DNA of 64,000 nt from Macropodus opercularis (Eukaryota; Chordata; Actinopteri; Anabantiformes; Osphronemidae): NCBI GenBank assembly GCA_030770545.1, contig CM061097.1, positions 15,704,501 through 15,768,500 of the forward strand, written 5' to 3'. The translations under genes and the position numbers were made by a program. Below are positions 27,983 through 41,500 of the stretch, one piece after another (within the stretch, counting starts at the first letter, position 1; each line of letters starts with the position of its first letter). Under the pieces are notes generated by a model that saw nothing but the letters and a program-made list of their open reading frames with translations, searched no databases and was not told where the DNA came from.

Positions 27983-30215
27983 CATTTATGTGGGGAGAGA
28001 AGCATATAGCGTCGCCCTCCAAGGCGAGAGTTAATCCAGAGTATCCATCACACTTCAGCGTGGGGGGGGGGGGGGGGGGGGGTAGGGGCTGGAGGGAGAG
28101 TTAAATGAGAGATGAGAGCTGACACTGACTCAGACACAGGAAATCCCTCCGCCGTCAAACACCATCACAGCCCCCATCCCACATTCCAGATGGGAAGTCT
28201 AACTGGAGACGGGGGGGGCTTGTAGCTTTAGGGCAACGGGATTAAATGTAAAATCCAACCAAACCGGAACCCGTGTACATTTCACGTTTGTACTTTGTGT
28301 ATCGTGTGTTAAGGCAGCACTCGTCCTCAGTTTGTCACAAGAGGCGTGAATGTGTTTAACCACTAAACGCCTCTTTAAGATTCTCCTTCCACTGCTGGTA
28401 AAATGAAAACGGAACAACTCGAGGTAGTCCAAGGTCACACCCACCCCCTAAGTCCTCCGTTAAATGAGCGACGCTTCAGTGCCTGAGGTCTCTGCATTAA
28501 CTAGGTTTTCCTCTCACATCTGGAGCAATCAAACATGTCCTTTAGTAGTAGTTTAGCAGTATTAACCAACACAGTCAGGCTTTATGCAAATCCCCCACCT
28601 CTGCTTCTAGAGCCCTCATCATTAGCCCTTGTTCCAGTCGCTGCCGCATCTCTATTAACCGCCCCCATCCTTCCTAAACGTGCACACCAGCCGTCCGCGG
28701 GATTATCTAGGTTTATTCCCAGAGGCTGGACACCCGAGCTACCGAACCGCCGCCCAAAACTGCTGAGTGCGTCATTCAGCCTGTGCTGCAGTGCATCAGA
28801 CTTCCAGTGTAGGAAACTAGACAGAAAACTGTCGAGTTGCCCAGACGTGATCGGTACTGGTCATCCCTGTGGACTGTTTACCAGACAGCTGTCCCGTCCA
28901 CCAAACAGCATTCATAACTCAAACCCAGTCCCACTTGCCTCCTCTTTATTCTCTCCATCCGTTCTTCCTGCCTTTAGTCTTCCCATTCCCTCGACCACTA
29001 TATTATTCCTTTCCCACCGTCCTCTGCTTTCTTTCCCTCCTTTATCACTTGATTTTTTTCCCCCTGCTGTCGTCTTTTTCACGCTCCTCATTTTCCACAG
29101 CCAGCTCTTAGCCTTATAGCCTCCTTTTTATTTCTCCTCCTCTGTCCTATGATTCCGTTTCTGTCCATTGCCTCTTAGCTTCTCATTCTCTTTGTTCTCT
29201 TTTCGCGATGAAATCCCTGTCAGATGTGGGGAGGTGTGGAATGCTGGGAATCCTAAATTCGAATTTGCGGTGAAAGCATGACACTGTCCTGACAGCTTAA
29301 GCTTGTTTTTGGAGCCTTTCGGGCTCAGATGAGCGAATAAAACTGCCAAACAGGAAACATTGTCCATAGCCCCCCCCCACAGCTTTTCCCCGAGGGCTCC
29401 CCTCCTCTTGCTATCTGCTTATCGCTCTATCTTTATCTCTCTCTGCCCATGCTTTGCATCCTCTGTGCCAGTCTCTTGTTTTTTGTTTGGTTTTTTTTGT
29501 CAGTTTTTTGCCGTTTCTGGTTTTGTTTGTGTCTGGGGGAGGACGTGACTTGCCTGGATAAGGAGAGCGGGCACGCGAGGTGATGCTGAAATGAACCCTT
29601 GCACACACTCGCACACACTAATACGCTCGTAAGCATGTGTGTCTCTGATAGAGCCGTTACTGCTGAAACACAAACTTACAGCACCTGGAGCCCTTCTTGG
29701 CCGCTAATTCAGCCCTCTGGCTAATATCGTGCCCAGATGCTGTTGAATTATGCGCATTAGTTAAGATTGACAAAGCTTTAGAGCTTCGCTTGCTAGTTTG
29801 ACTTGTTAGTAGCTGTGTGCGCTAGTTATTGTAGTTTATATATGTAGTGTAGTTATATAATGTGGAGACTGGAAAGCAGTTTGCTCCTTTTCCTTTTTTT
29901 TTGCCCCTGCTGGACCAACTGTCTCACGCAGACGCTCATTTGTTAGTGGCAATGAAGGTTGAGGTTTCCATAGCAACGCTAGTACTACCACCATGTACTC
30001 CTTTATCTGTACACATTGTCTACATCTATCGGTTTGAGCAGTCGTGGCAGTTCTGCGGCATTTTGCGGTTGTCGTGGAGACATGGCAGGTTACGAGCGAG
30101 GCGGACAAAGAGACGATTGCAAGGAGTGAAAGAAGAAAGAGGGAGGATAAGAAAATGGATGTTCTCTGCAAAGCAGCTCCTCGTTTTTCCATCCGCAGTC
30201 AGCCCAATAACTGTC

Positions 30216-30269
<54 letters not shown>

Positions 30270-33200
30270 GGGGGGGGAGTTCTCTGAATTCGTTCGAGCC
30301 CAGGATCTGCTGTGAGGTGATGGTGCTAACCGCTACACCATGCTGTAATAAAAGAATTATTAAAAACGTCGACATAATGTGAACCGAGAATGACAGTGAT
30401 CAGCAATAAACACTTGGTATGAAAACCAAAAATACATCGTTCGACGTTTTCCATCAGCAGCTAAATAATCCTTCCACCTGACAGAGCCCCCAATATAAAC
30501 CAGCACTTTCACCTCGGGCCCCCGGAACAATATTAAATTATCACGAAGAACATTGGAAACAAAACAACCGGAACATTACCAGCGTTGATCCACTGAGAGG
30601 CCAGATCGCTGGGAGGCACATTCTTGAGTGAGCCACAGAAGAAAAAGATCTGCTGCCTCTGTGTTCCCATCCAGAGTTCAAGGGTTGACATGGAGCCGTT
30701 TTAGTGGACGTTGTTAAAGAAAGTGCTCGGAGTCAGTTTGTCTTTTTTTGTTTTGTTTTTTTTTACTACCGGTGTTGTTTCGTCAAGCTCTCAGCTGGAT
30801 TTTTTTCTTGGCCTATCAGCACAGGAAAGAGGAAGTGAGTGTCTGCATCTGTGTGAAAGGAGCCCATTGTGTTAAATTGTAGAAAACAAGCTTTCATGTC
30901 CCGTGTTGACATGTTGTCCTGTACCTTCCGCAGCGTGTTTCCCTTTTGGTTGCCTCTTCCTCCAGCTTCCTCTTGCTTCTCTTCAACCGTCCCGTCCCAC
31001 CAGGACACATTTGTTTCCCAAAGCTGATGGGTAACTGTCCAAGAGATGGGCCGGTTGCCACCTTCTGCTTCCCTTTGTCAAACGAAGGCCAAACCACCAT
31101 GTGGGTATGCTAATGTGAGCTGCCCTGGGGCTTACCCGTAGAGATGCCAGTCTGCAGCAGGTGCCAGCTGCTTAGAGAGGAGAAAATTGAGTTTTGACTC
31201 CTGGGCGCTGTCAGTTTGAAGAGGTGACCGGGGGGGGTGAACGGCCTTTGCAGCCTGGAAGTGCACTCTGTTTTGGCTCCGTCCCCCGTCCCCGAATCCA
31301 TCGGGGGCTCTGTGGGTAGAAAGCAAATGCGTGGCTCAGTCCCACATTCTCTCTCTCCGGTGTAGGATGAGGGCATTTGCGTGTTTTAAATCAACTCAGC
31401 TAGACACGGGTCACATTATATTCGCACAAGAGTGTTTGTCAACGCACCCTGTGTCGAGGAGCGTTCTTTTCACGCTGCCGTAGCCCAAAAGTAGCAGAAA
31501 GAGAAATTTGAAAGTCAATGTGTATTTCCTGGGTTTCATACCCAGCATTAGGATGCATCTCGTATCTGGACCTGATTACTTTCACACCTGATATCAAGAT
31601 GCAACCAGCATACAAATTTCCCATTTCTCGACGTTCGGCCAGTGTTCAAATCTCAGTTAATGTCACCTCCTCTAGCAATACTTGAGGAGGTACCCATCCC
31701 AAATGACACCACCATCCACCAACTACTTCAATTGATTTATTTGCATACATTCCTAATTAAGACCATTTAGTAAAATTGCATATCTTCGTATTTGTTTCTC
31801 CTAAAGGAGGCAAACGCGTCTCTGCATGGTTCGGCTGTCTCCACAGACGGATTGCCTACATTATAACAGTAAATGTTTTGCGTTGCAGTGCTGACACCGT
31901 CTGTAAACTCCATCTATCTGATAATCCGTCAAGCATAGACAAAACAATAAGCATTATCTCATCTTAAGCGCCTGCCTGACCCTGCGAGTTTGTTCACGTG
32001 TCTCGACTGCTCACATCACTATTATTTTTTCTGCTGTTGTACTGCCCGCATACTTTTAACAATGCCCTGTTTTAGTTATCGCCTCTTTGCGGCTCTGGCC
32101 TGTGGACTCGACAGCTTCCATACCGGGAAGAGTTTGCTTACTTGTGCAGCTTTTCCTGAGTGGGACAGCGACCCTGTGGGTCAGCACGGCTTTCTCTTTT
32201 GTTGCTCCGTCCTCCATTACTGCATCTTTCTGTGACACCTACCGTACCTGGGGAGCAACAGTGGAAAGCTCCTTCTCCTAAAATACTGGACACCGCCAGC
32301 ATTTTGATTACCCAGAAATCGGCAGTGCAGCATGAAGGTCAGAGGGTTTTTGCAATATTCATGCTACACAAAACGTTGTAGAGAAAAATCCTGCTCAAAA
32401 AACGACTTATAACAGATATGATGGATTTTTTTTTAGATTCTGCTGTTTTCTCGTTCGGTGTGTGTCTGTCTTTATGTTCCTCTGTGTCTCTTCAGCCTTT
32501 CTCGCAGTGTAGTAAAACTCCCCTATGGGTTGTAGAAAGTGATACACCGTCATATTCTCCTGATTCCGTGGAAGTGCTATGTGCTGTCCTGTAAGTGGGG
32601 CTGTAAACGGAGCGGTAAATAAACCTGAGTGAGTGCAGCGCTCGCGTTAAAGCGGGAAGGGACCCTGAACGTGACGTAAGCAGGCTGGATGGATAAAAAA
32701 AAAAAAACAGAAGAAAACAAAAGAAAAGCAGGTGGTTGCCAAAGAGAAGACTCCTCATCTTCAATCTTCACATACATGTTATGAGTGTGTGAGGCCCTTT
32801 CCTCGCACATCACATAATCCATTATCATTTACCAGTCTGTCACATTGCTACCCCTTGGCGTTAATTGCAGCCAGTAGTGGAGCTACCTGAACCGCACTAA
32901 TGCTAATCAACCTCTTCACCAGCGTATTTTTAACCCAGTTTTCATGCTCCGCAGAGCCGCAGTCAACACTAATTGAGCTTTGCCTTCCGTTGCGCAAGTC
33001 GTCGCCGTCGTCTTCCACGTTGAGAAACAACCCCGCTGCTCCTCCCCTCTTACCTCATTTAGGGACGAGCTTCGATCTCCAGAGGATTGTGTGTGTTTCT
33101 GTGTCTTCTTCTTATGAAGCAGAACTCAGCAGGAGTGTTGTAAAGAGGCCACAGTCATGTGTGATGTTTGCCACACCAACAGAAAACACACTGGGCTGAG

Positions 33201-36200
33201 TTTACTGGGAGCTGCCACTGACACTAGTTATGTCTTAATGGATTCACTTCTAGAGTTAGTTGTGTTCCCTAACATTGACCTTCTGTTAGTGCACAACATG
33301 CTGGGAAGGGTGGAGACTAATGGTCTGTCAGAGTTGAAGGAAACCGGGCAGTTATTTTTATGTGGGTCTGTCAACGGCTTTGATTTGATAAGAAAATAAG
33401 AAGTAGTTCAGCTGTTTGTGCTTCTCTGTGCCTTAAATATAATACTTTGTGTTTGTTGTGTTGGTATTCAAGCATAATTTGTTTGCATTCTTGCCACTGT
33501 TACTACTAAAACTACACATTTTTCATTGTGCATCTTTAAAATAGGTGGAAACTCAATTCAGTGGCACGTTTGCTGGTATTTGACCTTTTTGTGTCGTATT
33601 TTGTAATATTTTTTTTTTACTTTATTACTCGATTCCCCCTTGTGAAGCATCACTGTTGTCCAGCTTTCCCCCGGTGTGTACTGACCTTTTTCTACTTTAA
33701 ACACATAACTTTTTATTGTGGCTACTAATTTAAAAGTCCTTCCACTACTGACGCCTGTGGCTCCACCAGATACAAATGTTTCAACATTGGGTACTGTCAT
33801 TGCTCTGATACTTGCTTCATCTACCACTGGCTGCATCTGTGTTTAAATGATCTCATCATGTTTGTCAGTCTGTCATAGGATCTAGGGCTGTGGGTTGCAC
33901 TGGGCAAAGCCAAGGTCACGTCACACTGACAGGCCGTCTCTCCCTCTGAACGGTAATGCTGGGTTAACAAACTGACGACTAGCAGGCCAAAAAGGCCAGA
34001 GGGAGCCGACTGATGACAACAACACGACGGTATAGACTTACCAACAGCGCCAGACCTGCCTCGTGCTGACATTAAGTCACTGCTAACGACACCGAGCAAA
34101 AGCTCTGGCAGAGAAATTCTCTGGCTCTAGAGCGAGAAATTCCATTCAGGATAAAGGAATCAGTTTAAAGGCCCAGTGAATTTCCCTCTGTTCTCATCCT
34201 CCTTTGTTGAGCGGTACGCAGCTTTTTTTTTGTCTTGACTCCCTCATTTGTAAAATGCCAATTTCATAAATCGCTTCGGTTTGGTTGCCAGACCAAAACC
34301 CAAGAAATAACAAGATGGAGGAAATGTGGATTCGCAGATTACGTTATAAAAAAAAGAAAAGTCTGTCGTAATAGTCTTGGAGTGCGAGCCAACTTGGCAG
34401 CAGAGGTTCAACATGGCTGACATTTTGTGCAGAGAAGGCTGCAAGATGGTCTCCGGTTTGCTGAGTGAGCACACGGTAGGGCCTGAAATCTGAGGAGCGC
34501 GCAGGATGTTGCTGAGTGTCTGCTTTGCCCGAGTTTCCCCTCCTGCGTAGCCCAGAGAAAACCTACTGATGTGATGCACAGGGTTACGACTGGGGCTTCG
34601 CGCGGGACGATTTCTGCTTCTGCTTGCTTCTTCATAAACGAGTTCAAAGTTTTCCAAGCAGCACCTTGCAGTTCAGGCGAGCTGTTCCCTCCCACGCGCT
34701 TTCTGTAGAGGGTCTGGCGTGATCTCGTGTCGGAAAAAAAAAAAACGCCGCGGTGACGAGAACCCCTCCTTTGGAGTGTTAACAACTATGTTGCTGTGTT
34801 TGAATTTGGCAGCCTCGCCGCGCACCCAGACTTCCGCTCTCTGCAAATTACAGGTGTGAGATGTAGATTTAGAGGCACAAATGGGAGTTTGTGTGTTTCC
34901 GCTGTGGCACAGAAATTACACTCTTCCCCTTCTGTCAGTGTTTTGCTTACGCTGAGAAAAAAAGCAAGTCAGCGAAAAGCTGTTGCTCTTAAGGGTCTCG
35001 AGTCATGCACTAACGTTAAATAATAACACATCACGTTTCTTTTTCAACTTCTCAAGAAATGTACTGAAGGCCTTCAATCCATCAGACAAGGTTAGTACAT
35101 ACCCCCCCTTCACACACTGGCCTCAGAAGACATGGGAGGAAACAGTGGGTTATTTTTGCTTTAATTTCAGCCTAGAGCGATAGCTGGGGTATTTGAAATC
35201 ACTTCTGCTATTGTAGAGGATGTGAAGAAAGCTGTTCGGTGGAATTGTATTTTTGTAAAAGATGATTCTCGCCACCGGTTTTAATGCATCGGCTAAGTTT
35301 AGGTCCGGATTGCAGAAGTCTGGTAAAGCCTCAGTGTGTAATAGAAGATTACGTCCCAGTGGAAGCTCCTATGATCTTACTCCTGGCTTCATTTAGAGTC
35401 TTTCCACATTTTTTTTCCACGTTGGCTAATAATGACCTGGCATGGAGCTTACTGTAGGTGAATTTTTAAATGTGAATTTCCTTCTGCTGTTTTAATCGAC
35501 TGCAAGTAAACCGCAACCATGACGTTATATAATAGTCTAAATATGCGAGGATCAACACAAGTCACCACAATCTTTGAAATCTGATGAGATGTCTTCGTTC
35601 CCTGTGAAGAAGTGAAGAGCTCAAAATGACCTTGACAGGAACAAAATCCATTTATGTGACCTTTTATTGAAATCATTTTGTCTCATGTGGATGCCTTGTA
35701 AAAGCAAAATTAAAAAAAAACAAACTCGTCGAATTACGTCGAATAAATTGCATTCGTGATTCTACGCCTCTGTCTCTCTGCGCGCCTGCACTGTCTAATA
35801 GCTGGTAATGTAATTACATTACCATCAGAGGGAGGCCTGGTGATTGACTATAGAAGAACGTGTTAGCGAGATAAACCTCGCTTTCAAATAGCCTGGGCTT
35901 GGTCAGGGCTGTCGGATCAATGACGTCTTCTCCTTGTGTTAATCTCATTTATGTTTGGAGGGGTTTTCAGTCATGATAGCTTTTATTATTACTAACAGGA
36001 AATTTACCGGGCACCTCCCCAGCTATTCTTTAAGAGTGTCTGTAGGGTTATTGTGAAGCTGAAGGGACAGTCTGCGTTATGAATTAACGCATGGAATGAA
36101 ATCCTGCTGATCCCATATTGTGTTGCGTTTGACAATGTTGCTTTCTGTTCCGAGGTAACGTCAAACCTCTTTGCTTTTTCTTTGTTCCGCAGAACTGTCC

Positions 36201-38499
36201 CCACGCCCCATAATAAAGTTCTGCACCGTACATCAGTCAGCCAAGGAGTCTAACCTGTGTGTTTGTGTGTGTTTGTGTCTGTTTCATTGCGTTTCCCTGC
36301 AGGCTTTGAGCTGCTTTATCAGCCGGAAGTGGTGAGGCTCTACCTGTCCCTGCTGACGGAGAGCCAGAACTACAACACCCTGGAGGCCGCTGCTGGGGCT
36401 CTGCAAAACCTCAGCGCTGGACAGTGGACGGTAAGTCAACACGTACACATGGCCCCGTGTGACGTTTACTTACTGATTTAAATAAACTGATTTAATGACT
36501 TAAATACTTATTTATATTAACAGGATGCATTTTTGCAACTTTGGAATAAAGATACCTTGAGTCAAATGGGCTTAAACTTGACATCGCATGTCACTCTAGG
36601 GTTGTTCAGGGTTAACTTAAAAAGGTGTAACCATGTAACAGTTTGCTTGAAGATAAATGACTCACAAGACAGAGAAGCTCACCCAGACAATGATGTCAGT
36701 GGAGGAGAAGGACCCTTATCCTCGTAAGAGTCATGGAGGTTTTGCTACAGGTTGCTATGGACACAGAAAACATAAGAAATAAGCATATCTCACTGAAGTT
36801 AAAGCCCATAAACGGCTAAATATCCCAGAGCGCCTAGTGGACGGTGAAAACTGATAGGAACCTCTACAGGCAGGTTCAGACACTTATTCCAATTAGTGTG
36901 AGCTGTTGAGCTGCAGAGAGGCTGTGAATTATCAACAGGGAAGGTTATTTGTCAGGTGCCAGTTTGCATGCAGCGCCTCAGGCAAGACTGGTCACTTATG
37001 TTTTGAGCAAGCTGACTGTGATCAGCCCACGCTAGCATTATCACAGCAGCGCTTCTCTTAACACCCAGGTGCCAGACAGTAAACACATCCTCCAGTCCTT
37101 CACGATACTCCAGCAGCATCCTTGTAAGCGTGAGAGAGAGAGAGAAAAAAACAACAACAAACAAACAAACCAACAACTGAACTCCTCTGATATCTTTTAG
37201 CTGTGTGAATTAGCATTCGAGCGTCTCTCATTTACTGCCGTGAATAATTCAGCGGGAGTGATTTTCAGCTAAGGTGAGCATTTTAAAGAGAAGAACCTGA
37301 TCCTGATACTGAAGCTGATCAGGATGCAGGGCCAGACACATGAACCTATGGAGCTGTTAGCCCATCACTCTGTCACATCTGGTAGGTGGAGTGGGCTAAG
37401 CATGTCCGTGCCTTCTGAGAGGACATCAGAGCTTCTCCTAAAATTCCTCCTCCTTCATTGCTTCTGCTTGCACCGACTCGCTCTGCAGTATTTCCCGAGG
37501 CTTACTACTGCCACCTGGTGGGCCAGGGGCGTGCTGTCCCATACTTAATTGCGTCTCTCGGGGGAGGGAGAAACTCTTTTATGTCCAACTTAATGTTTCA
37601 TGTTACACAAATACGAGGAGTGAAATCTACTGATGTTTAAATGAAGACAAATGGTATCACACGTCCAGTCAGAGCAGCAGCAGCAGTGCGACGCTGTGAA
37701 TGACTTAAGATGCTGCGAGACCTGCAGGTACTGATTGAATGAACGAGAGTGTGTTGAGACTACAACAAACACGCATTCTCGCCATGTCCCCCTGTCTTGT
37801 CTCCAGTGGTCCAACTACATCCGAGCCACCGTGCGGAAGGAGAAAGGTCTGCCCATCCTGGTGGAGCTGCTGCGCTCTGACTCCGACAAGGTGGTCCGAG
37901 CCGTGGCCATCGCCCTGCGCAACCTCTCCATCGACCGCCGCAACAAGGACTTGATTGGTACAAAATGATACAGTTTCATCAGTGTGGCAAAAAAATACAA
38001 CAGATGTCACTTTTTATTTTTATGATTCGAGTTCCTTGAGCTGGTTAACCTCAAAGAAATAAATACTCCCGCCTCGCAGGAAGTTACGCCATGCGGGACT
38101 TGGTGAGCAACCTGCCGAGCGGTCAGCAGCGACCGGCCAAAAACCTCGAGGAGGACACCGTGGTCGCCATCCTCAACACAATCCACGAGATCGTCACCGA
38201 CAGCTCTGAAAACGCCCGCTCGCTCATCCAGGCCCAGGCCATAGAGAAGCTGGTCGCCATCAACAGGACCAGGCAAGACTTTATATCAATATATTTAAAT
38301 ATAGATTGGGTGTAGTTCATCTTTCTTAAAATACATCATACACGTGTTTATATGGGAGCGCGTCGTGGTTATTCCACGGGGACGCGTGATAATTACAGGA
38401 TGCCACTTGCGTCATGAGGCTTTCTAATCACGGAGGGTAATGTGATCTGTGTTTCGTGGCTAGTGCCGTACCACGCAGCGGTCTGCTAACAAGCCCAAG

Positions 38500-38546
<47 letters not shown>

Positions 38547-41500
38547 GCATCAATACCCACTACTTTAATTAAGAAGCTTTTAGAGCTGGAGGGCGCCGCT
38601 GTTGAGCCTCTGGAGCGAGCCAGTGGAGTAGCTCCTCAAAGTTGCGCTCAGCGACTGATCCACGCGTCACGCTTTCAGTTCAAAACCACGGAGCAGCCTT
38701 GCGTCGTGGAGTGTTCAGCGTGGAAATGCGCCGTTCGTTCCCAGCACAACACGCTGCGCTTTCCACTCACGCGTCCGAGATTAACTCGCTTTGAAGTGGA
38801 AGCCTCCATCTACATGCAATTAATTGTGCCGGGCTCAGAAATAGCTAATGAAAGGAAATGCGCGTTCATCTGGCCGTGAATTAAAAACTAGACCCTGTAG
38901 TCATTAAAGGGGCTCGACATCTTTTCGTAGAACACGCAGCTCTTACTGTTTTGTGGTTGGACAGATTCAGGTTTTAATTCCTCAGTGTTTTTATGGTGCC
39001 CCTCCCACACCCACCCCTCAGCCAATCAGCTCGCGAAACAAAGGCGGCGTCCCACGTGTTGCAGACAGTGTGGAGCTATAAGGAGCTGAGGAACGCTCTG
39101 ACCAAGGACGGCTGGAACAAGAGCCACTTCCAGGTACTGAGCGCAAATCTAGATCTGGATTACAAGGTTCTAAGACTTTGACTTCAACATAATAAATAGT
39201 TAGAGCAAGTTAGAGCCTGATACACGATGCTGTGCACTATGATGCACTGGTTCTCTATACCCTTTGCTCCGTCTCTTCTCCCAGCCCACGGTGACGGCCA
39301 CCCCCAAAGCAACCAAGAACGGCAAGCCAGGCTACGACGACACCACTCTACCCCTGATGGAGAAGAACCAAGGTCAGTCCAAAGCGTCCGTGTGTGGGGC
39401 TCGTTGCCGTTTTGGACTTGTTTCGAGGACCGGGATGGTGGCGATTGGGCCAATACCCACAACCTGGATGACTGAGAATCTCCACCAACATACTACGACT
39501 GAGATAAATAGGAAATCTCCACAGTTGTGAATTATATTTGATTTAGTTAACACTGAATTTATTGAGAACATAAAAAACCCCCTCTAACATTTATAAACTG
39601 TCCTGACCCTGAATACCCCACCTGTATAGTCCTCAAAACCAGTTAATACAAAATACTAACAGTTAAACCAGCGTTGGTTCACCTGCTTTGACATCTCCGT
39701 ATTTCTCATGGCTACACTGAAGCCCCATGCTTACCGCATCACTACTGTCATCCCCTGTGTGGTGACGTGGCGGCGTTCAAGTCTTCAGCTCTCAGGAGTT
39801 CGAGGGATTTAAAGACACTGAGCTGTAGTGGTTTAAATTTTTATCAGGGGTGTTCAATTGACATTATAAGGTCAACGGATAGTGAAAGTAATATTATATA
39901 TATTTATAAATGTTTCTTTTTTATTTTGACGCAAAAGCAGCCGTTTATGTAGCAGAGGGAGGCTTGTGCAGTACATTGGCCCAACTACAAACATCTCTTT
40001 GAAAGAGGAGTCAGCAGCAAAGCAGCAGTTCGTTTAAAGTCCCACTTCTTTGGGCGTCTTTTTTTTTGTTTTCGCATCCATCCATGCACATCAATCACGG
40101 TGCTCATTCCTGCCCCACTCTCAGTTTTCACTTTATTCCACCACTGGCCCGAAAAACCATTCCCCTGGTAAAGCAGCGGCGCATTTGGCTCGGCGACTCT
40201 ATTTGTTTGTGTACAAACAGCATATGACTGCTTTTCAGGCACCAGGAAATGTGGCAGTGGTGATATGATACCTATGGATGAGCTGAGTCCAGGTAAGAGC
40301 CAGACTGCTTGATTGTCCTTAGCCAAAGAGAAGCTAGTTCTCCCCTAATCTTTCTCCAGTCTCCAACGGTGTGTTGTTTGATTGGACATCTTTTCTACCT
40401 ACTTGCCAAGAATTTTTTTTTTTTTTTTTTCAAATCAGAAAATTTAAGCCACAGATGTCGGTTTTGATGTCCTTGGACTTTGCTGCGCACGCGACACTCT
40501 TTGATGCAATATGCCAGACCCCTCTCTTGACAAGGTGTTTGTAAACTGCTGGGCCTTCATTAGAATCTCTGCACCAAACATTGTAGGTGGTTTATCACTT
40601 AATGCATAATTAATAGTAAATAAACACATTTCCTCTGCTGGGCTTGCATCAGAGTAAAATTTCATGCTGTTGTAGAAATACAGCCCCGCGACTTTCACAT
40701 ACTGGAGTTTCTTGAATAAATTCTGTAGCTGCTGGTCTGCGATAGCTAGAGAAAAAAAAATACCAAGGAGAAGAAACTTTTAGTGGGAATAGATTTTTTT
40801 TTTTAGCTTCTTGCCCAAAGTCACCCTCCTAGGCAATATCACGCTAGTTAACCTTCGGGCCTCTGGTCCTGCATTCATCAAGCTTTTTAATATCACTCCT
40901 ATGGGCTGAAAGTGAAACTAGGCCGAAAAAAAACATGCTTCAACCAAGTAGGACTTATTTTCAGCAAGGTAGTTTTCTGACAGCAGACGTTTAAATGACT
41001 CAATGAGTTCAGGTATAATAGTAGTAGAATTAAAATACCAACGTCTTTCTCTGCCTTAACACCTCCCTGTCTGGTTCATGTTGGGTCCTTAGATAAATGC
41101 ACTGGAGGTCTATGACCATATACAGAGTGAACAATACAGATCGATTCCTGGATGTGAGAGTGTTGCAAGGACATTGTGTTTTTACTTCGACCTACCTTGG
41201 TTTCAGCACCTGGAATCTGGAATGAATAAATGTGAATACGTGTCGGGAGTCTCTATGTCGCTGAACGCAGGTTTCGACAGCGTTAGGAATGGTTCGGATC
41301 AAAGATGGAGTGGAACCGGCTGATCCTTGTTCTCTGACCTCATTAGATGGTTACTCCACCATTGACCAGAGGGACAAGGACTGCAAATACAAGACCGGCG
41401 ACGGCTCGGTGGACCTGACAGAGCGGGAGCCCTTAAAGGTACAGTCAGACCTCTTCTGATCTCCTTGGGGGACAAGGGCAAAGAGGATGAAATAATGAAG

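Larger units (their letters stand above)
21833..36302 (+). other. arvcf intron, 14.5 kb
   Basis: This is the largest intron. It contains TG microsatellites (27947-27980, 30221-30267), a G homopolymer (28062-28082) and a SINE-like relic (30282-30347). Long open frames at 24663-25439 and 28535-29119 have no recognised homology and no ATG near their starts or a biased composition. Much non-repetitive sequence remains unexplained. Confidence 0.6.

Noticed and set aside
28535..29119. 194-codon open frame in the arvcf 14.5-kb intron
   Set aside because: The composition is pyrimidine-driven (Ser/Pro/Leu/Phe-rich, CCTCCT runs). No motif and no splice context are seen; the open length follows from base composition.
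35041..35183. Possible extra arvcf exon near 35.05 kb (RNVLKAFNPSDK frame)
   Set aside because: The flanking exons already join in phase (SK-G-FELLYQ as in human), and the segment has no counterpart in the family.
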